Position numbers and translations under genes: made by a program | Shown: positions 35,754-46,133 of the stretch, in pieces | Position numbering within the stretch: the stretch's first letter is position 1 | Layout of the letters: the number at the start of each line of letters is the position of its first letter | Source of the DNA: Adiantum capillus-veneris | Taxonomy: Eukaryota > Streptophyta > Polypodiopsida > Polypodiales > Pteridaceae | Direction: 5' to 3' | Length of the DNA stretch: 64,000 nucleotides | Assembly (NCBI GenBank): GCA_014529385.2 | Contig: CM043959.1 | Coordinates: 56,834,753 to 56,898,752 of the forward strand | The notes under the pieces: generated by a model | Database searches by the model: none | What the model was told of the DNA's origin: nothing | Seen by the model: only the letters and a program-made list of their open reading frames with translations

Positions 35754-36388
35754 AGACGAGTTTACCTTTAATACTTTGTCTCACACTGCTAGACACATCA
35801 TGTGCTTCTAAATCTGGAATCTATGTATCTTTCTTGCTTAGTTCCCGCTTCATAGCTGCCATTTTTAGTTGTATCTTCTTCATCTTTTGCATGAGGTATG
35901 ATGGCCAAGTCGACTGCTTGATGTTGGGCAATGGAGGTGTTGGTGATGAGGCTAATGCTCATTGCTGACTCAAATGTCTTCTTTTCCCATCTGCTGTTGG
36001 AAAAGAGGAGATACTGATATTGATGTTCCCTCAAGAGGTCTTGCGAGAAACAATGCTCTAGGGTGTAGAAAACTTATAGAGGTCTCAATACCATTAGGCT
36101 GCAAGAGCTCACTTTGCAGCAACGATAAACGCTACGAGAGAGAGCTTTGGTGACAAGGGTAGCAAGTAGGGTCTTTGCTTCAGCAACATCTGTTTGTTGT
36201 TGAACTTACGTCGCACAAGCCTGAAGAACCTTTTGAACGTTTGGGGATTGATTATGAAAAGCTGACGTTGAAATTTGCCGCGGATTATCTTTGCGCTTAG
36301 CCACAGAATTAATCCTACTGATTACCTACTGATTAACTTTGAAGAACTTTCTGAACGTCCGGAGATTGATTACAAACAATTGACGTGG
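35754..36388. other. Unassigned stretch with a short duplicated segment
   Basis: No gene is recognised. A ~45-bp phrase beginning GAAGAACCTTTTGAACG (about 36222) recurs as GAAGAACTTTCTGAACG (about 36342), both continuing GATTGATTA. The reading PEEPFERLGIDYEKLT is open briefly, but I cannot assign it. Confidence 0.35.
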
Positions 36389-37025
36389 TGTCACGTGCAC
36401 ATCTAACCCTTTGTGCATGTGGACAAGCTATCTCAGGTCTAGGGTTTAGGTTAGCCTGGGAAGTGTTCTGGCACCTTTGTGAGCCTGTGCGTAGGCCGTG
36501 CATGTCCAGGCACTTAGAATAGTTGCATACCCTCTGATTGCACACAGCATAATCATTAGCATGGCATTCAATACCCATCATGAGCATTTTACAGAGCATA
36601 TAATCCTTTTCCCAAAATACACATTTTTCACTTACTTATTAATAAGTGACTTCTGTTGGAAAAATAAGTAGGGCAAATTGCTAAGGAAATATAAAAGAAA
36701 CCTGGTGGTCACTCAATAGAAGCAGGAGAATCGAAGAGAGGACATGCATGCTTGCAGCAGGCCCTCTAGCGTTCCTTCCTCAGCAAGTCATCATCAGCGT
36801 TTTCAGCAAGTCATCATCAGCGTTTTCAGCCAGACATAATCAGCGTTTTCAGCCCAGGATCACTAGCGTTTTCAGCCTCAGAATTCAGCCAGATTCCAGC
36901 CTTCTGTTGCAGAGCAGGTAGCGTTTTTGGTCAAGCTTAGCACTACAACAGAATTCTCAGATTTCAGCCATTAGTCGTCACCGCCGTCGTTGCCGTCATC
37001 ATCGACTTAGCCTTTTCCTAGCATC

Positions 37026-37859
37026 TTGAACTTTGACTTCTTATGGCTGAAAAATAAGAATGTAGATGTAGACAAAGGAAGAAAGAGATTCACCAGGATT
37101 GTAGATGACATTGACATCATATCTTGGTTAGATTTTCTTTTGGACAATTTGTATATAATCATCGGCGACTCTCTTTTCAAGCAAACAATTGGTATCCCTA
37201 TGGGCACCAATTGTGCTGTTTTTCTTGCTAATTTTTATCTTTTTACTTATGAGTTTGATTTTATGGAGCGTCTTGTCCTTGCTAACACTTGCCTAATATT
37301 TTTGCACAAGTTATGCAATGTAAGACGCTTTGTAGATGATCTTTTTGTCCCTGACGTTCCTTCTTTTCAAGATTTTATGTACTTGAATTCGAGTTCTCTA
37401 GGCGGAGGGATTTATCCCAAGGAGTTTTGTGAACTTAACTGTACCACAAATAGTGATTGTTGTGCATTTTTAGACCTTACGATTTTTCAGACTCCCTTGG
37501 GATTAGAAGTAGATATCTATGATAAGCGCCTTGAACCAGAATATGCCAATCTAAAAATCATCCGCATGTCTCACATTTCTTCCAACATTTCTCTTTTAGC
37601 TAAGTACGGTGTCATTTGCTCTCAACTATTTAGATTTTCTTGTCTTTGTTCTAGTAAATCTACTTTTGTTGTTCAATCTTGCCATCTTATTTCTTTACTA
37701 GTTGAAAAAGGATACTCATTCAAAAGAATCATGAAAAAAGTTCGTTCATTTTTGCATCGTAGTAAGTTTATTTTTAGTGTTTCTTCCTTTGGAATGTTCA
37801 AGATAATCAGTAGTAAATTCAATAGAAGTGGGGAGCTAAAAAGCCGACTTATTGTTTGA
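37026..37859 (+). CDS. Reverse transcriptase domain, Penelope-like (5'-truncated)
   Basis: The 278-codon frame is intact from the truncation point to a TGA at 37857-37859. Visible RT motifs are GIPMGTNC at residues 56-63, FVDDL at 102-106 (the catalytic Asp pair) and a C-terminal thumb-like part with YGVICSQLFRFSCLC and KKVRSFLHRSKF. This PMGTNC plus SQLxR combination is typical of a Penelope-like RT group widespread in invertebrates. No GIY-YIG endonuclease follows the RT, which would suit the group in which that domain lies N-terminal (Naiad/Chlamys), but truncation hides the N-terminus. The first codon is TTG, so no true start is present. Confidence 0.68.
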   Translation: MNFDFLWLKNKNVDVDKGRKRFTRIVDDIDIISWLDFLLDNLYIIIGDSLFKQTIGIPMGTNCAVFLANFYLFTYEFDFMERLVLANTCLIFLHKLCNVRRFVDDLFVPDVPSFQDFMYLNSSSLGGGIYPKEFCELNCTTNSDCCAFLDLTIFQTPLGLEVDIYDKRLEPEYANLKIIRMSHISSNISLLAKYGVICSQLFRFSCLCSSKSTFVVQSCHLISLLVEKGYSFKRIMKKVRSFLHRSKFIFSVSSFGMFKIISSKFNRSGELKSRLIV

Positions 37860-38581
37860 CTTAATAACACCTTATGTTGTTGTTTTGATCTTTAGCGCTT
37901 CTAGTATTTTCACTATAGCTTGACAATTGCTAGCCTTTATCATGGCTGAGTATGCCCATCACCTCCGGAGGGTGATAGAAACTCAGCTTGTTGGTTTTGT
38001 ATAGTACGTTCAAAGCATGAATGATCTCTATATAAACCTGCACCTACTCTTGGGCACTGACGACGTGAGTAGGGATGTCATAGCTGTTGTCCAAGCTATG
38101 CATGATAAAGGTGATAATCTTATTCTTCCTGTTTAGACAAGCAGTGAAGTTGAGATCACATATTGTCAAGTTTGGTTCTTTGCTCTTCGTAGGTTTATAG
38201 TAGTATTCATTTTTCGATTTCATATTTAGCTTACCTGAGGACTTAAGAATACGTTCCGTTATAGGTTGCTGTGTGAAGTTTGATTTCTAGGATTAAGTTT
38301 TTAAGATGTCTTATCCTTTTTTTTTGGGCTTAAAGTTGAGTACTTGTTTTAAGCCAAGTAAGTTGCGTCAACTTATTTTACGCATGCCTTTTCTGAAAAC
38401 ATTTTTAAGTTAATAATTTATCTAGTTTTGTTTCGAAGCAATCAAAGTGATTTAGTTAGTTAGTTTGTTTGCTTTTGTTTTTCTTTTCTTTTCGTGTGTC
38501 CCTTGCTTTTATAGTTTTATGAGTGCTTTATTCCCTCTTATAATTCGTGAGTTAAGACTATTCTGAACTTATGAAGGTATA
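37860..38581 (+). other. 3' untranslated tail of the Penelope-like element
   Basis: Contains a hairpin near 37955-37976 (ATCACC / GGTGAT) within an outer inverted pair GCTGAGT / ACTCAGC (37945-37987), and the word CTGACGA at 38057-38063. Several blocks are shared with 29798-29960. Confidence 0.5.
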
Positions 38582-38907
38582 TTTTCCTAGCATCATAGCA
38601 TCAAGTCCATAGCATCAACACTGTTGTACCAGATTTGTGCAATCTATAGCATAGACCTCTCGCGCCATCGAGAGAGGGGCCCTTGGAGGAGGTTTTGAGA
38701 TTCGTCTGGTGTCGTATTCTTCTCTCTCTCTTTCTCTCAGTCTCAACACTTTCATTCACAGTAGTATTCACTTTGTTTGTGATCATTGCACTCTCTCTCT
38801 AAAGAAACGGAAGGCTCTCCCTTCCGTAAGTAAAAGGAACCCTTGAGCACAATTCGGAGCACTCATCTTGAGCAATATCAACTTTCACTTCCGTTGTACC
38901 TTACATT

Positions 38908-39171
38908 GGTATCAGAGCTTTTGGCAGTGTTTTGTATCACTCAAGGAAAGAACCACAATAAATTTTTTGCTTGTTGCGGTTGCATGTAACCCAAGTCCAC
39001 TTGGGCGTGTCGATTCCTAATCGTGTTTTGAAGAGTGATAGGTAACCCAGCTAATCATTCACAGTAGCATTCACTTTGTTTGTGATCATTGCACTCTCTC
39101 TCTAAAGAAACGGAAGGCTCTCCCTTTCGTAAGTAAAAGGAACCCTTGAGCATAGTTTGAAGCACTCATCT
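38908..39171 (+). other. H primer site, short internal remnant and an extra LTR fragment
   Basis: TGGTATCAGAGC (38908-38919) is the initiator tRNA-Met primer site of H. About 130 bp of leader matching (in reverse) the leaders of M and G2 follows. From about 39055 to 39171 a second copy of the LTR end region appears (ATTCACAGTAGCATTCACTTTG, compare 38756), cut off before the LTR terminus. The junction to R at 39172 is not clean. Confidence 0.6.
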
Positions 39172-39500
39172 CCATGCATGTACAACTAGTGTGCCTCCGG
39201 GCTGACCACCCTTTGCATATGCATATAGGCTGCATTGTCCGGCCACCCACTTCTACCCTTTGCATATGCATATAGGCTGCATTGTCCGGCCACCCACTTC
39301 TGGGCCGGCTGTCCACCTTGTCCGGGCGTCCTTATATATTCCTATTTTTTCATGCTTGGTCGTGGGGGTCTTCAGTGGCATTGCTCTACCTCCCCTTGGG
39401 CACCTATATATAGAGCCAGGGGGTACCCACTTCCATATAGTCACACATTGTATTGGTTATCTTGCTCTTGATCAACCCCCTCTTCCCCAAACTAGCGTGT
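39172..39500 (+). mobile_element. R 5' LTR, first part
   Basis: It matches the R 3' LTR from GCATGTAC to CCCCCTCTTCCCC and ACTAGCGTGT. A 47-bp tandem duplication (39209-39255 and 39256-39302, beginning CCCTTTGCATATGC) is unique to this copy. Confidence 0.75.
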
Positions 39501-41009
39501 TGTAACTAAGTCAGACTTTGTAAATAATTAATTTATTTACGAGAAAAGAATTATCTAATTAGTTGTGTGCACATCAGAATAGATTTAGCAGTTCTGGGGC
39601 CTCAGGTGCGCCCAAGTTTGGGCCAGTGCACCTCAGGGAGACCCTAGCAGAAAATACCTTGAAGCCCTAGCGATTGGGAAATCGGGTCTTCAATGAAGGG
39701 GTAGATAGTAGCCTCAGATTTCAGGCTCAGAAAATTACGGGCGCTAGTGCAAGCACATGAATGAGATGGGGTCCTTAGAATAATAACCCTAAGGCCTGAA
39801 TCATTTTATGGCCTTAGGATAAGTCAGTTAAGATATTTTTAAATTGTCTATGCCGGACCAAATGACCGGACAAGTGCGAACAGGTAATGCCAGAGCAGTG
39901 TCGGTACGGCATTGCGTTGGGGAGCAGCTAACAATTTCATTAGTAGCATCTGTGTTTGCAGTTGTGAGTTAATTTGCACATTTCATTAATAGCCTAGGAT
40001 TTTTAAAAGTGAAAGTTGAAGGGTTTTTAAAGTTATTAAGTAAGTGTGCCAAGTGGCACACTTACCAATGCAAACTAACTCTCTCACTCTCACTCTCACC
40101 CTCTCTCTCTCTGCCTAGCGCCCCCTCTCCTTGATGGCTATTTAGGAGGCCCTACTCCCCCATTTTCAGTGTTGGCAGTGCTCCTACCCTCCCTATTGTG
40201 AGTATGCCCTACGCATTGGAGCCCTCCATGGAAGCTTGAGAGCAGCCCCTTGTGACATATGTGGTGGCCTCGTGCTCCCATTGTCTAGAACAAGGGCTCT
40301 CATAGCCATAGCCAGCTTTTGGTGAGGTTTCATTGCGAGAAGTTGCAGCAGGCACTCTCTTCGTAGAGTGTGGTGGCTGTAAATTCTCTGTTTTCAGCCC
40401 TTAATCACCTCCTTTAGGTTGAATTTCAGCAAAATACATATAGAATCTAGTTCTTCTCTACCTACACTACGCGTACACCAAGTTTCGTGCAATTCCATCG
40501 TGGAAAAGGTCTCTTTTTCGGCTCTGGAAGGTGCTCAGGTAACATTTTCAGGTTATGTGCGGAAAATTACAGCAAGCATGTGTGCGTGCATTTTGCGTGT
40601 TTCTCCCTTGTTTTTGTTGCAGGAATAATTATGCATAAAGGGACTCAGTTAGCGGAAGGTAGACTCTCATTTTCGAGAGCTTCCGTTGAGTTTTGTGGAA
40701 GATAGACTCTTGTTTTTGAGAGCTTCCCAAAATCTCATAGCAGAGGGAAGATCCTCTCAGTATTCAGAGAGTAGCGTTCGCACTCTCTCAGTCAGAAACA
40801 GAAAGAAAGCATAGAGGACGGGCTATTGCCCCGTTCTTGTGCTTGTAAAGATTCTCCCTTAGTAATAAAGATATTCTCTTTATGGGGGGGGACCAGCCCA
40901 TCTTCTGGTCCCCAATGAAGTGTCAAGCTTTTCCTCTCTCTCTCCAATTCTCTTGAGTATTTGAAGTACAATTAAAAGTCAGTTTACCCTTCCGTATTTT
41001 TTTGTGACA
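39501..41009. mobile_element. Solo LTR-like insertion S, 1509 bp, TSD CGTGT
   Basis: It begins TGTAACTAAG and ends TTTGTGACA. CGTGT flanks it at 39496-39500 and 41010-41014, and joining the flanks restores the R LTR sequence ACTAGCGTGTTGTG. No coding frame, primer site or second LTR is visible, so a solo LTR is the simplest reading. Near its end is a strong hairpin: GGGGACCAG (40888-40896), 8-nt loop, CTGGTCCCC (40905-40913). Confidence 0.8.
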
Positions 41010-41014
41010 CGTGT

Positions 41015-41190
41015 TGTGTGTTCTGTGTGTGTGTCACGCTTTTGCACACGCGCACTCTCACATGGTATCAGTTGCCAACATCACATGGTATTAGTAGCTT
41101 CATGCTCTGCCTGTTCCAAGGCGCTACATTGCCTCCGGAACTTCTCCCAAGATGAGCAACAGCTATCGTTTTTGCAGGCACCAGGCAAGC
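41015..41190 (+). mobile_element. R 5' LTR end, primer site and interior start
   Basis: The LTR ends GCGCACTCTCACA at 41062. TGGTATCAG (41063-41071) follows as a short initiator tRNA-Met primer site. The interior is then cut at CAAGC (41186-41190), the target site of G2. Confidence 0.7.
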
Positions 41191-42293
41191 TGTAAGGTGC
41201 AGCGGAATGAATGTTGTATTTTCTCAAGATTAGTGATCTATATTTGCTCAAGGTTCCTTTTAGTTCTTAGGGAAGGAGAGAGCCTTCCGTCTTTATGGAG
41301 AGTGCTATGATCACGAACAAAGTGAATGGATATTGTGCGTGCAAGTGTATGAGACTGAGAGAAAGAGAGAAGAGAGATACGACACCCGAGAGGTTGTAAA
41401 ACCCTCCTCCGAAGGCCCCACTCTCGTTGGCGAGAGTGGTCTACTTTTGATTGCACAAAGGTGTACAATGATGATGCATGGATTGATGCAAACTGGGACT
41501 ATGCCGATGATGACGATGATGACTTTAGGGTTGAATTCGATGCTCTTCTATCTGTTGTCCACAAAGGGGTAATGGCTGAGAATCTGGACCACTTTGGGGG
41601 GCTGGAAATGATTGGTTTGCTGCTGTTTTTATGGCTGAAAATCCCTGATTTGTCGAGGCTCATATGGGTTATAAAAACGCTGAGGTCTTTGCACGATCAG
41701 GCTGCGTTTTTGGGGCTGATGTCGAAGGCTGAAAACGCTGATCTGTAGCAGGTGTTGGGCTGCATTTATGGCTGAAAGCGCTGCCCTCTTGCAGGTGTCG
41801 CTGGCGTTAGCAAAACGCTGGAGTAGGGCTGCGTGCGGTAGGGAAAAACGCCAAGGTGAAGACCTTGCTGGCGATGGTTTGTTGGGGAGGAAAATGCCAA
41901 GGATGGAGGCTTTGCTGGCGATCCCAAAACGCTAGGGCTGATGGGGGTGGTCTCACCAAGGATGGCTTGGAGAGGTTCTTGTTGAGAGAGGGAGGGAGTA
42001 CCTGTTGCTTGAAAGCCTGTTGTGCTCCTTGCTCATTTGCCCAATTGTGCTAACTTGGGTTTGCTTATATATTAACTTACCCAATTTGCCCTACTTAGTT
42101 CCCAACAAAAGTCACTTAATAAATAAGTGAAAAATGTCAAAAATAGGATAAAGTCACTTGAAAAATCCCCAAATTGACTCTAATGAAATCTGATGGAAAT
42201 GCTTATGCTTATGCAGTGTGCAACCAGAGGATATGCATCTACACTAAGTGATTGGGCATGCACGGTCTACGAATAGAGTCACAAAGGTGCCAA
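41191..42293 (-). mobile_element. G2 3' LTR (left), U3 start deleted
   Basis: Starts TGTAAGGTGCAGCGG and follows the right-hand LTR to GTCACAAAGGTGCCA, then switches directly into integrase coding sequence. Lost with the deletion are ~100 bp of LTR, the polypurine tract and the end of pol. Confidence 0.8.
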
Positions 42294-43088
42294 GACTTGC
42301 TTCGGCTCCATGACTTCAGCTTCATCGATGATCTCCGGTTCTTCTTCTTCTGAAACGTCCTTTGGAGGTGTTCCCTGAAACACTTTCAACCAAGAAACAT
42401 GGAAAACGTTGTGCATTGACCATGAGTTAGGCAAGTGCAATTTCATTGAAACCTCATTAATCTTTTTGATGATTGGAAATGGACCATACAAACAAAAAGA
42501 CAACTTAGGACATTTCTTTCCAACTTGCTTAAGACGCTGTTTCATGATTCTTAGATATACCCAATCTCCTTCCTTGATCGAGACCTCCTGAAGATGCTTG
42601 TTAGCCTGTCCAGAATAAGATTCCTGAGCCTTGCTTAGCCGAAGCTTCACACTCTCAGAAATCTCATCCAATGACTGACTCTCAGCATTGGCATCAGGCA
42701 TTTGACTGACCGATCTAGTTAAAAGTGACTGGAACGGACGGCCAAAAGCTGCCTCATACGGAGTTCGACCAATAGCAGAAGAAAAGGAGTCATTTAGAAT
42801 AGCCTGAACCAATGGAAGATAGAGCTCCCATTGAGACTGCTGATCATGAACATAAGATTTTAACACATCAAAAGCCAAGTGATTATAAATTTCTGTTTGA
42901 CCATCTGACTGTGGATGAAAAGCCGATGAAAAATTCAACTTTGTGCCAAAATTTTCAAAGAGTGCGTGCCAAAAGTTGGACGTGAACTTAACATCCCTAT
43001 TTGAAACAATGGACTTTGGCAAACCACAGAGGGGGTACCAATGCTTAATGAACAATCGTGCAACATCTTGTGTTGAAACGATCAACAA
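42279..43088 (-). pseudogene. G2 integrase core and C-terminal part
   Basis: Contains SIVSNRDVKFTSNFWHALFE and FHPQSDGQTEIYN (second Asp and Glu of the DDE triad) followed by the GPFPIIKKI region that precedes a chromodomain in chromoviruses. The chromodomain itself is missing because the frame runs into the truncated LTR. A frameshift near 43060 separates it from the first catalytic Asp. Confidence 0.85.
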
Positions 43089-44022
43089 TTGTTAAACATT
43101 GAGTGTTCCTTGAATGCAGACTTGGTGGTAAGTTAGTCACAAAATCCATAGAGATATCCTGAAAAGGTCCCTTGGGAATAGGCAGCTGAAGCAAGAGGCC
43201 TTGCTGCCTACCCCGAGGAGCTTTTACTTTTTGACATATAGTGCACTGTGTGACATAACGAAACACATCTTTCCGCATTTTAGGCCAATAAAAAAATCGT
43301 TCAATCTTTTCCAATGTGGTGTTCATACCCCTGTGCCCACCCGTGAGAGAATCATGTGCATCATGCAATATGGTTGGCCTGAGAGAGGGCAACACACATA
43401 AACGTTGACGAAAAAATAACAATCCATCACGAATGAGATAGTTGTTGGGCCCTTGGGAAGCAAGAGCCTGCAACCAATACTTACCAAACTCCGAATCTGC
43501 ATACTGATTCTTCATGCTGTCAAAAGACTCACCCTGTATAGAAAATGTGGTTCTTGACTCAAGAGCCAAAATCTGTCCTTTGCGACTCAACGCATTTGCA
43601 ATAGGGTTAGCTTTTCCAGGCACATACTCAATCAAACCTCCAAATTGCTCAAAAAATTGTGACCACCGTGCTTGGCGATCACTCCAATGTGCACTAGACA
43701 TAGACTGGAGCCACTTGAGGGCTTGAAGATCTGTGCGCACTGTAAACTCTCTACCATACAGAAAATGCTTCCAATGCTTAAGAGAGTGAATGACAGACAA
43801 AAGTTCTTTATCATAAACTGAATAATTCTTTTCCGCATTATTGAGCTTCCGGCTAAGGAAAGCTACAAGACGACCATGTTGCTGGAGCGCAGCGCCTATG
43901 GCGACATTGCTCGCATCCGTCCATACCTCAAAGGGATCATCCCAAGAGGCAAGGATAAGACACGATGCTTTTGTCACTGCAACCTTGAGAGCTGCGAAAG
44001 CCTCAATGGCTGCCTCGGGCAA
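43045..44022 (-). pseudogene. G2 RNase H and integrase zinc-binding part
   Basis: The RNase H region shows FEVWTDASNVAIGAAL, then YDKELLSVIHSLKHWKHFLY and TVRTDLQALKWL, and VPGKANPIANALSR. The integrase HHCC region follows (HDSLTGGHRGMNTTLEKIER and VTQCTICQKVK), then ISMDFVTNLPPS with the first catalytic Asp. It overlaps the next piece in another frame. Confidence 0.87.
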
Positions 44023-44461
44023 GTCGCTGACGGTAAGTCTTTATCCCTTTCAAAACATTAGTCATAGGTGCAACAATGCGTGCAAAATTCTCTGTGTGTG
44101 AACTATATGCTTGACATAGACCAAGAAAAAAACGCACATCATATGCAGTTTTGGGCAAATCCCAATTACGAACCTGTTCCACCTTCGCGGGGTCTAGCTT
44201 GACGCCTTCTGCAGAAATGATATAACCCAGATAAGTGACTTCAGTAAGAAAAAATTCAGACTTCTTAGCTGCAATGTACAACTGACACTTATCCAAACGA
44301 GTTAGTACCCTTTCAACATCTCTTTCATGTTGCTCCCACGAGGCAAAAAAAATGAGAATATCATCTAAAAAGATGAACACACATACACCGACCATATCGC
44401 CGAAACGACCTACCATGAGATGATTGAATGTACCCACGGCTCCTGTCAATCCAAAAGGCAT
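44003..44461 (-). pseudogene. G2 reverse transcriptase, second half
   Basis: It starts MPFGLTGAVGTFNHLM, and the catalytic box reads FIFLDDILIF. KKSEFFLTEVTYLGYIISAE follows. A stop immediately before it (GQWE then TAG) splits RT from its first half, and a frameshift near 44010 splits it from RNase H. Confidence 0.87.
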
Positions 44462-44467
44462 AACAAT

Positions 44468-45513
44468 CTACTCCCATTGCCCTCTCTCGGTGCAAAAAGC
44501 GGTCTTGAAAATGTCGCCTTTGAATACCCGTACCTGATGGTATCCACTTTTGAGATCAACCTTGCTGAAAACCTTTGCCCCATTGAGCCTATCGAGGATA
44601 TACTCAATGTGAGGCATCGGAAACTTGTTCTTGACGGTCATCTTGTTTAATGCCTTGTAATCAACACACAAACGAGACGAACCATCCTTCTTGCGAACAA
44701 ACAAAGTAGGGGCAGCGAAAGGACTTACACTAGGACGTATAAATCCTCTAGCCACCAACTCCGTGAGTTGTCGCTCTAACTCTTCCTCCTGTGACTTGTT
44801 CAAACGGTAGGGAGCCTTACTGACAGGCTGCGCTCCCTCCATAAGCTCGATGCGATGGTCCTCCGGCCGCTCGGGTGGGAGACGAGGTGGAAGATCATTC
44901 TGCAAAAAGAGATGTTTAAACTTCGTAAACAACTTCGAATACTTACTTGGAGCTTGAATGCTCTGGGAAATTGGAGCAGCATAGATGAATGCCGCTTGAG
45001 CCCCACGTCGTAATTCACGCTTTACTTGCACATGAGAGATGAGAGGCAAAGAATGCAAGCCCTCCTCCGCCCGAATGATGAGGGGGGAATCAATGTCGGA
45101 ATGGAAAGTGATCGTGCTAGCACCAAATTTAATGTGAGCGTCAAGTTCATGAAACCATTTAATGTCCAAAATCATATCACATCCTGAGAGAGGAGATACA
45201 AGAAATTTCCTACGAAAAGAAGCTTGTTGAACGGTAAACATCACATCAAGGCACTCCTTTGTTATAAGAGAGTCCATACCAAGAGTGAAGCCAGAAACCT
45301 CGAGAGGAGCTTTCTGACTAATCTCTAGGCGGGCTCTCTCAACGAGAAGGGGACTAATCACATCATACATACTGCCTGGATCAAACAATATGATAAAACG
45401 CTGCCCCTTTACATGACCATAACACTTCAAGAGAGACTCATCAATGTGTGTGTCAGAGTCAGGAGAAGATGCTGGTTGTGTTGTGACAGTGCTTGTGGTA
45501 GCTGTGGGTGCCT
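44468..45513 (-). pseudogene. G2 protease and first half of RT
   Basis: The protease signature LFDPGSMYDVIS lies about 16 residues after LKCYGHVKG, with GCDMILDIKWFHELDAHI as its second motif. RT begins at RPEDHRIELMEGAQPVSKAP and includes LFVRKKDGSSRLCVDYKALN and SKVDLKSGYHQVRV. Upstream the frame stays open through KAPTATTSTVTTQP to the G3 insertion point. There it would join the gag zinc-knuckle frame (RKTVPPKEP) at 52039, so G3 split one continuous polyprotein. Confidence 0.87.
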
Positions 45514-45518
45514 TTGGT

Positions 45519-46063
45519 TGTCACAAAGTGATGACGTGGCGGACAACAAAAACCCTAATTTCTGCTAGAAACCCTAAAATTCTTGCAAACCCTAAATTTT
45601 GCCAAAAACCCTAAATTCCGGAAATCGCGGAGGCGGATTATTAAAAAAATAAAAAAATAAAAATTTTGGAAAATGATGAGCGACGCGAATTTTGCTTTTG
45701 CTTTTTTTTTTTTGTAAAAAAAAAAGAGAAAAGACTCTCTAAGAGAGAGAGAGAACTGATGCTTTTGATTTTAAAAGCTTTTGGGCATCCCTTGTAACCT
45801 TTAAATTAGTGGTGAGGGCCTCACTTCTCAGAGCATCTGGACGCAGAGTCTGAGAGTGAAACCCTAACCGCTCTCTTGTACTTTGATGATTGATTAATAC
45901 AAAAAGAAATACCGAAAGGGGCGCCAGTCTTTGGGGCCAATATCTCTAGGCACGGAACTCCGCCGGGCCAGTGCAAATCTCTTGTGATCTGTGAATTGTT
46001 TTGAAGTGGTTATTTGGTGCTGTCGCGGTTGATTCTTGACTTGGAGTGTCTAAGTTTGTTACA
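45519..46063 (+). mobile_element. G3 5' LTR with telobox array
   Basis: Runs TGTCACAAAG to GTTTGTTACA. Near its start AAACCCTAA occurs four times at 45550, 45569, 45587 and 45606, i.e. every 18-19 bp, and again near 45863. The LTR ends 1 base before the primer site. Confidence 0.92.
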
Positions 46064-46064
46064 G

Positions 46065-46080
46065 TGGTATCAGAGCACGG
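46065..46080 (+). promoter_or_regulatory. G3 primer-binding site, initiator tRNA-Met type
   Basis: TGGTATCAGAGCACGG lies one base downstream of the LTR. Confidence 0.9.
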
Positions 46081-46133
46081 CCGATTTCTCTTCTACGGGA
46101 AATCCGATCCCCGAATTTTTTTCCGCGGCACCT

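Larger units (their letters stand above)
37026..38581 (+). mobile_element. 5'-truncated Penelope-like retroelement, 13-bp TSD
   Basis: The 13-bp sequence TTTTCCTAGCATC occurs perfectly at 37013-37025 and 38582-38594, bracketing 1556 bp that interrupt LTR H. The insert opens inside a reverse-transcriptase frame, so it is 5'-truncated. It ends in 720 bp of non-coding 3' sequence. A long duplication and 5' truncation fit target-primed reverse transcription. No LTR or poly(A) tail is seen. Confidence 0.85.
36389..38906 (+). mobile_element. LTR H (GGTGCAGCGG family), split by a Penelope-like insertion
   Basis: Plus-strand LTR starting TGTCACGTGCACATC and ending CCGTTGTACCTTACA, directly followed by TTGGTATCAGAGC. 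Without the insertion it is about 949 bp. Around 36780-36920 the word AGCGTTTTCAG is repeated at short intervals, the family's hallmark. The rest of H is mostly lost beyond about 39054. Confidence 0.82.

Noticed and set aside
36200-36390. Short duplicated coding-like phrase (PEEPFERLGIDYEKLT)
   Set aside because: The frame closes quickly in both copies and no relative is recognised; kept only as part of an unassigned stretch.
37940-37990. Hammerhead-like CTGAGTA ... GAAAC arrangement around a hairpin
   Set aside because: The core needs CTGANGA and this site has T at the conserved G position; the stem placement is also poor. A different CTGACGA at 38057 is reported only as something to test.
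45550-45614. AAACCCTAA copies as an interstitial telomere
   Set aside because: They are spaced 18-19 bp apart with unrelated sequence between them and occur in both LTRs, so they are LTR motifs, not a telomere tract.
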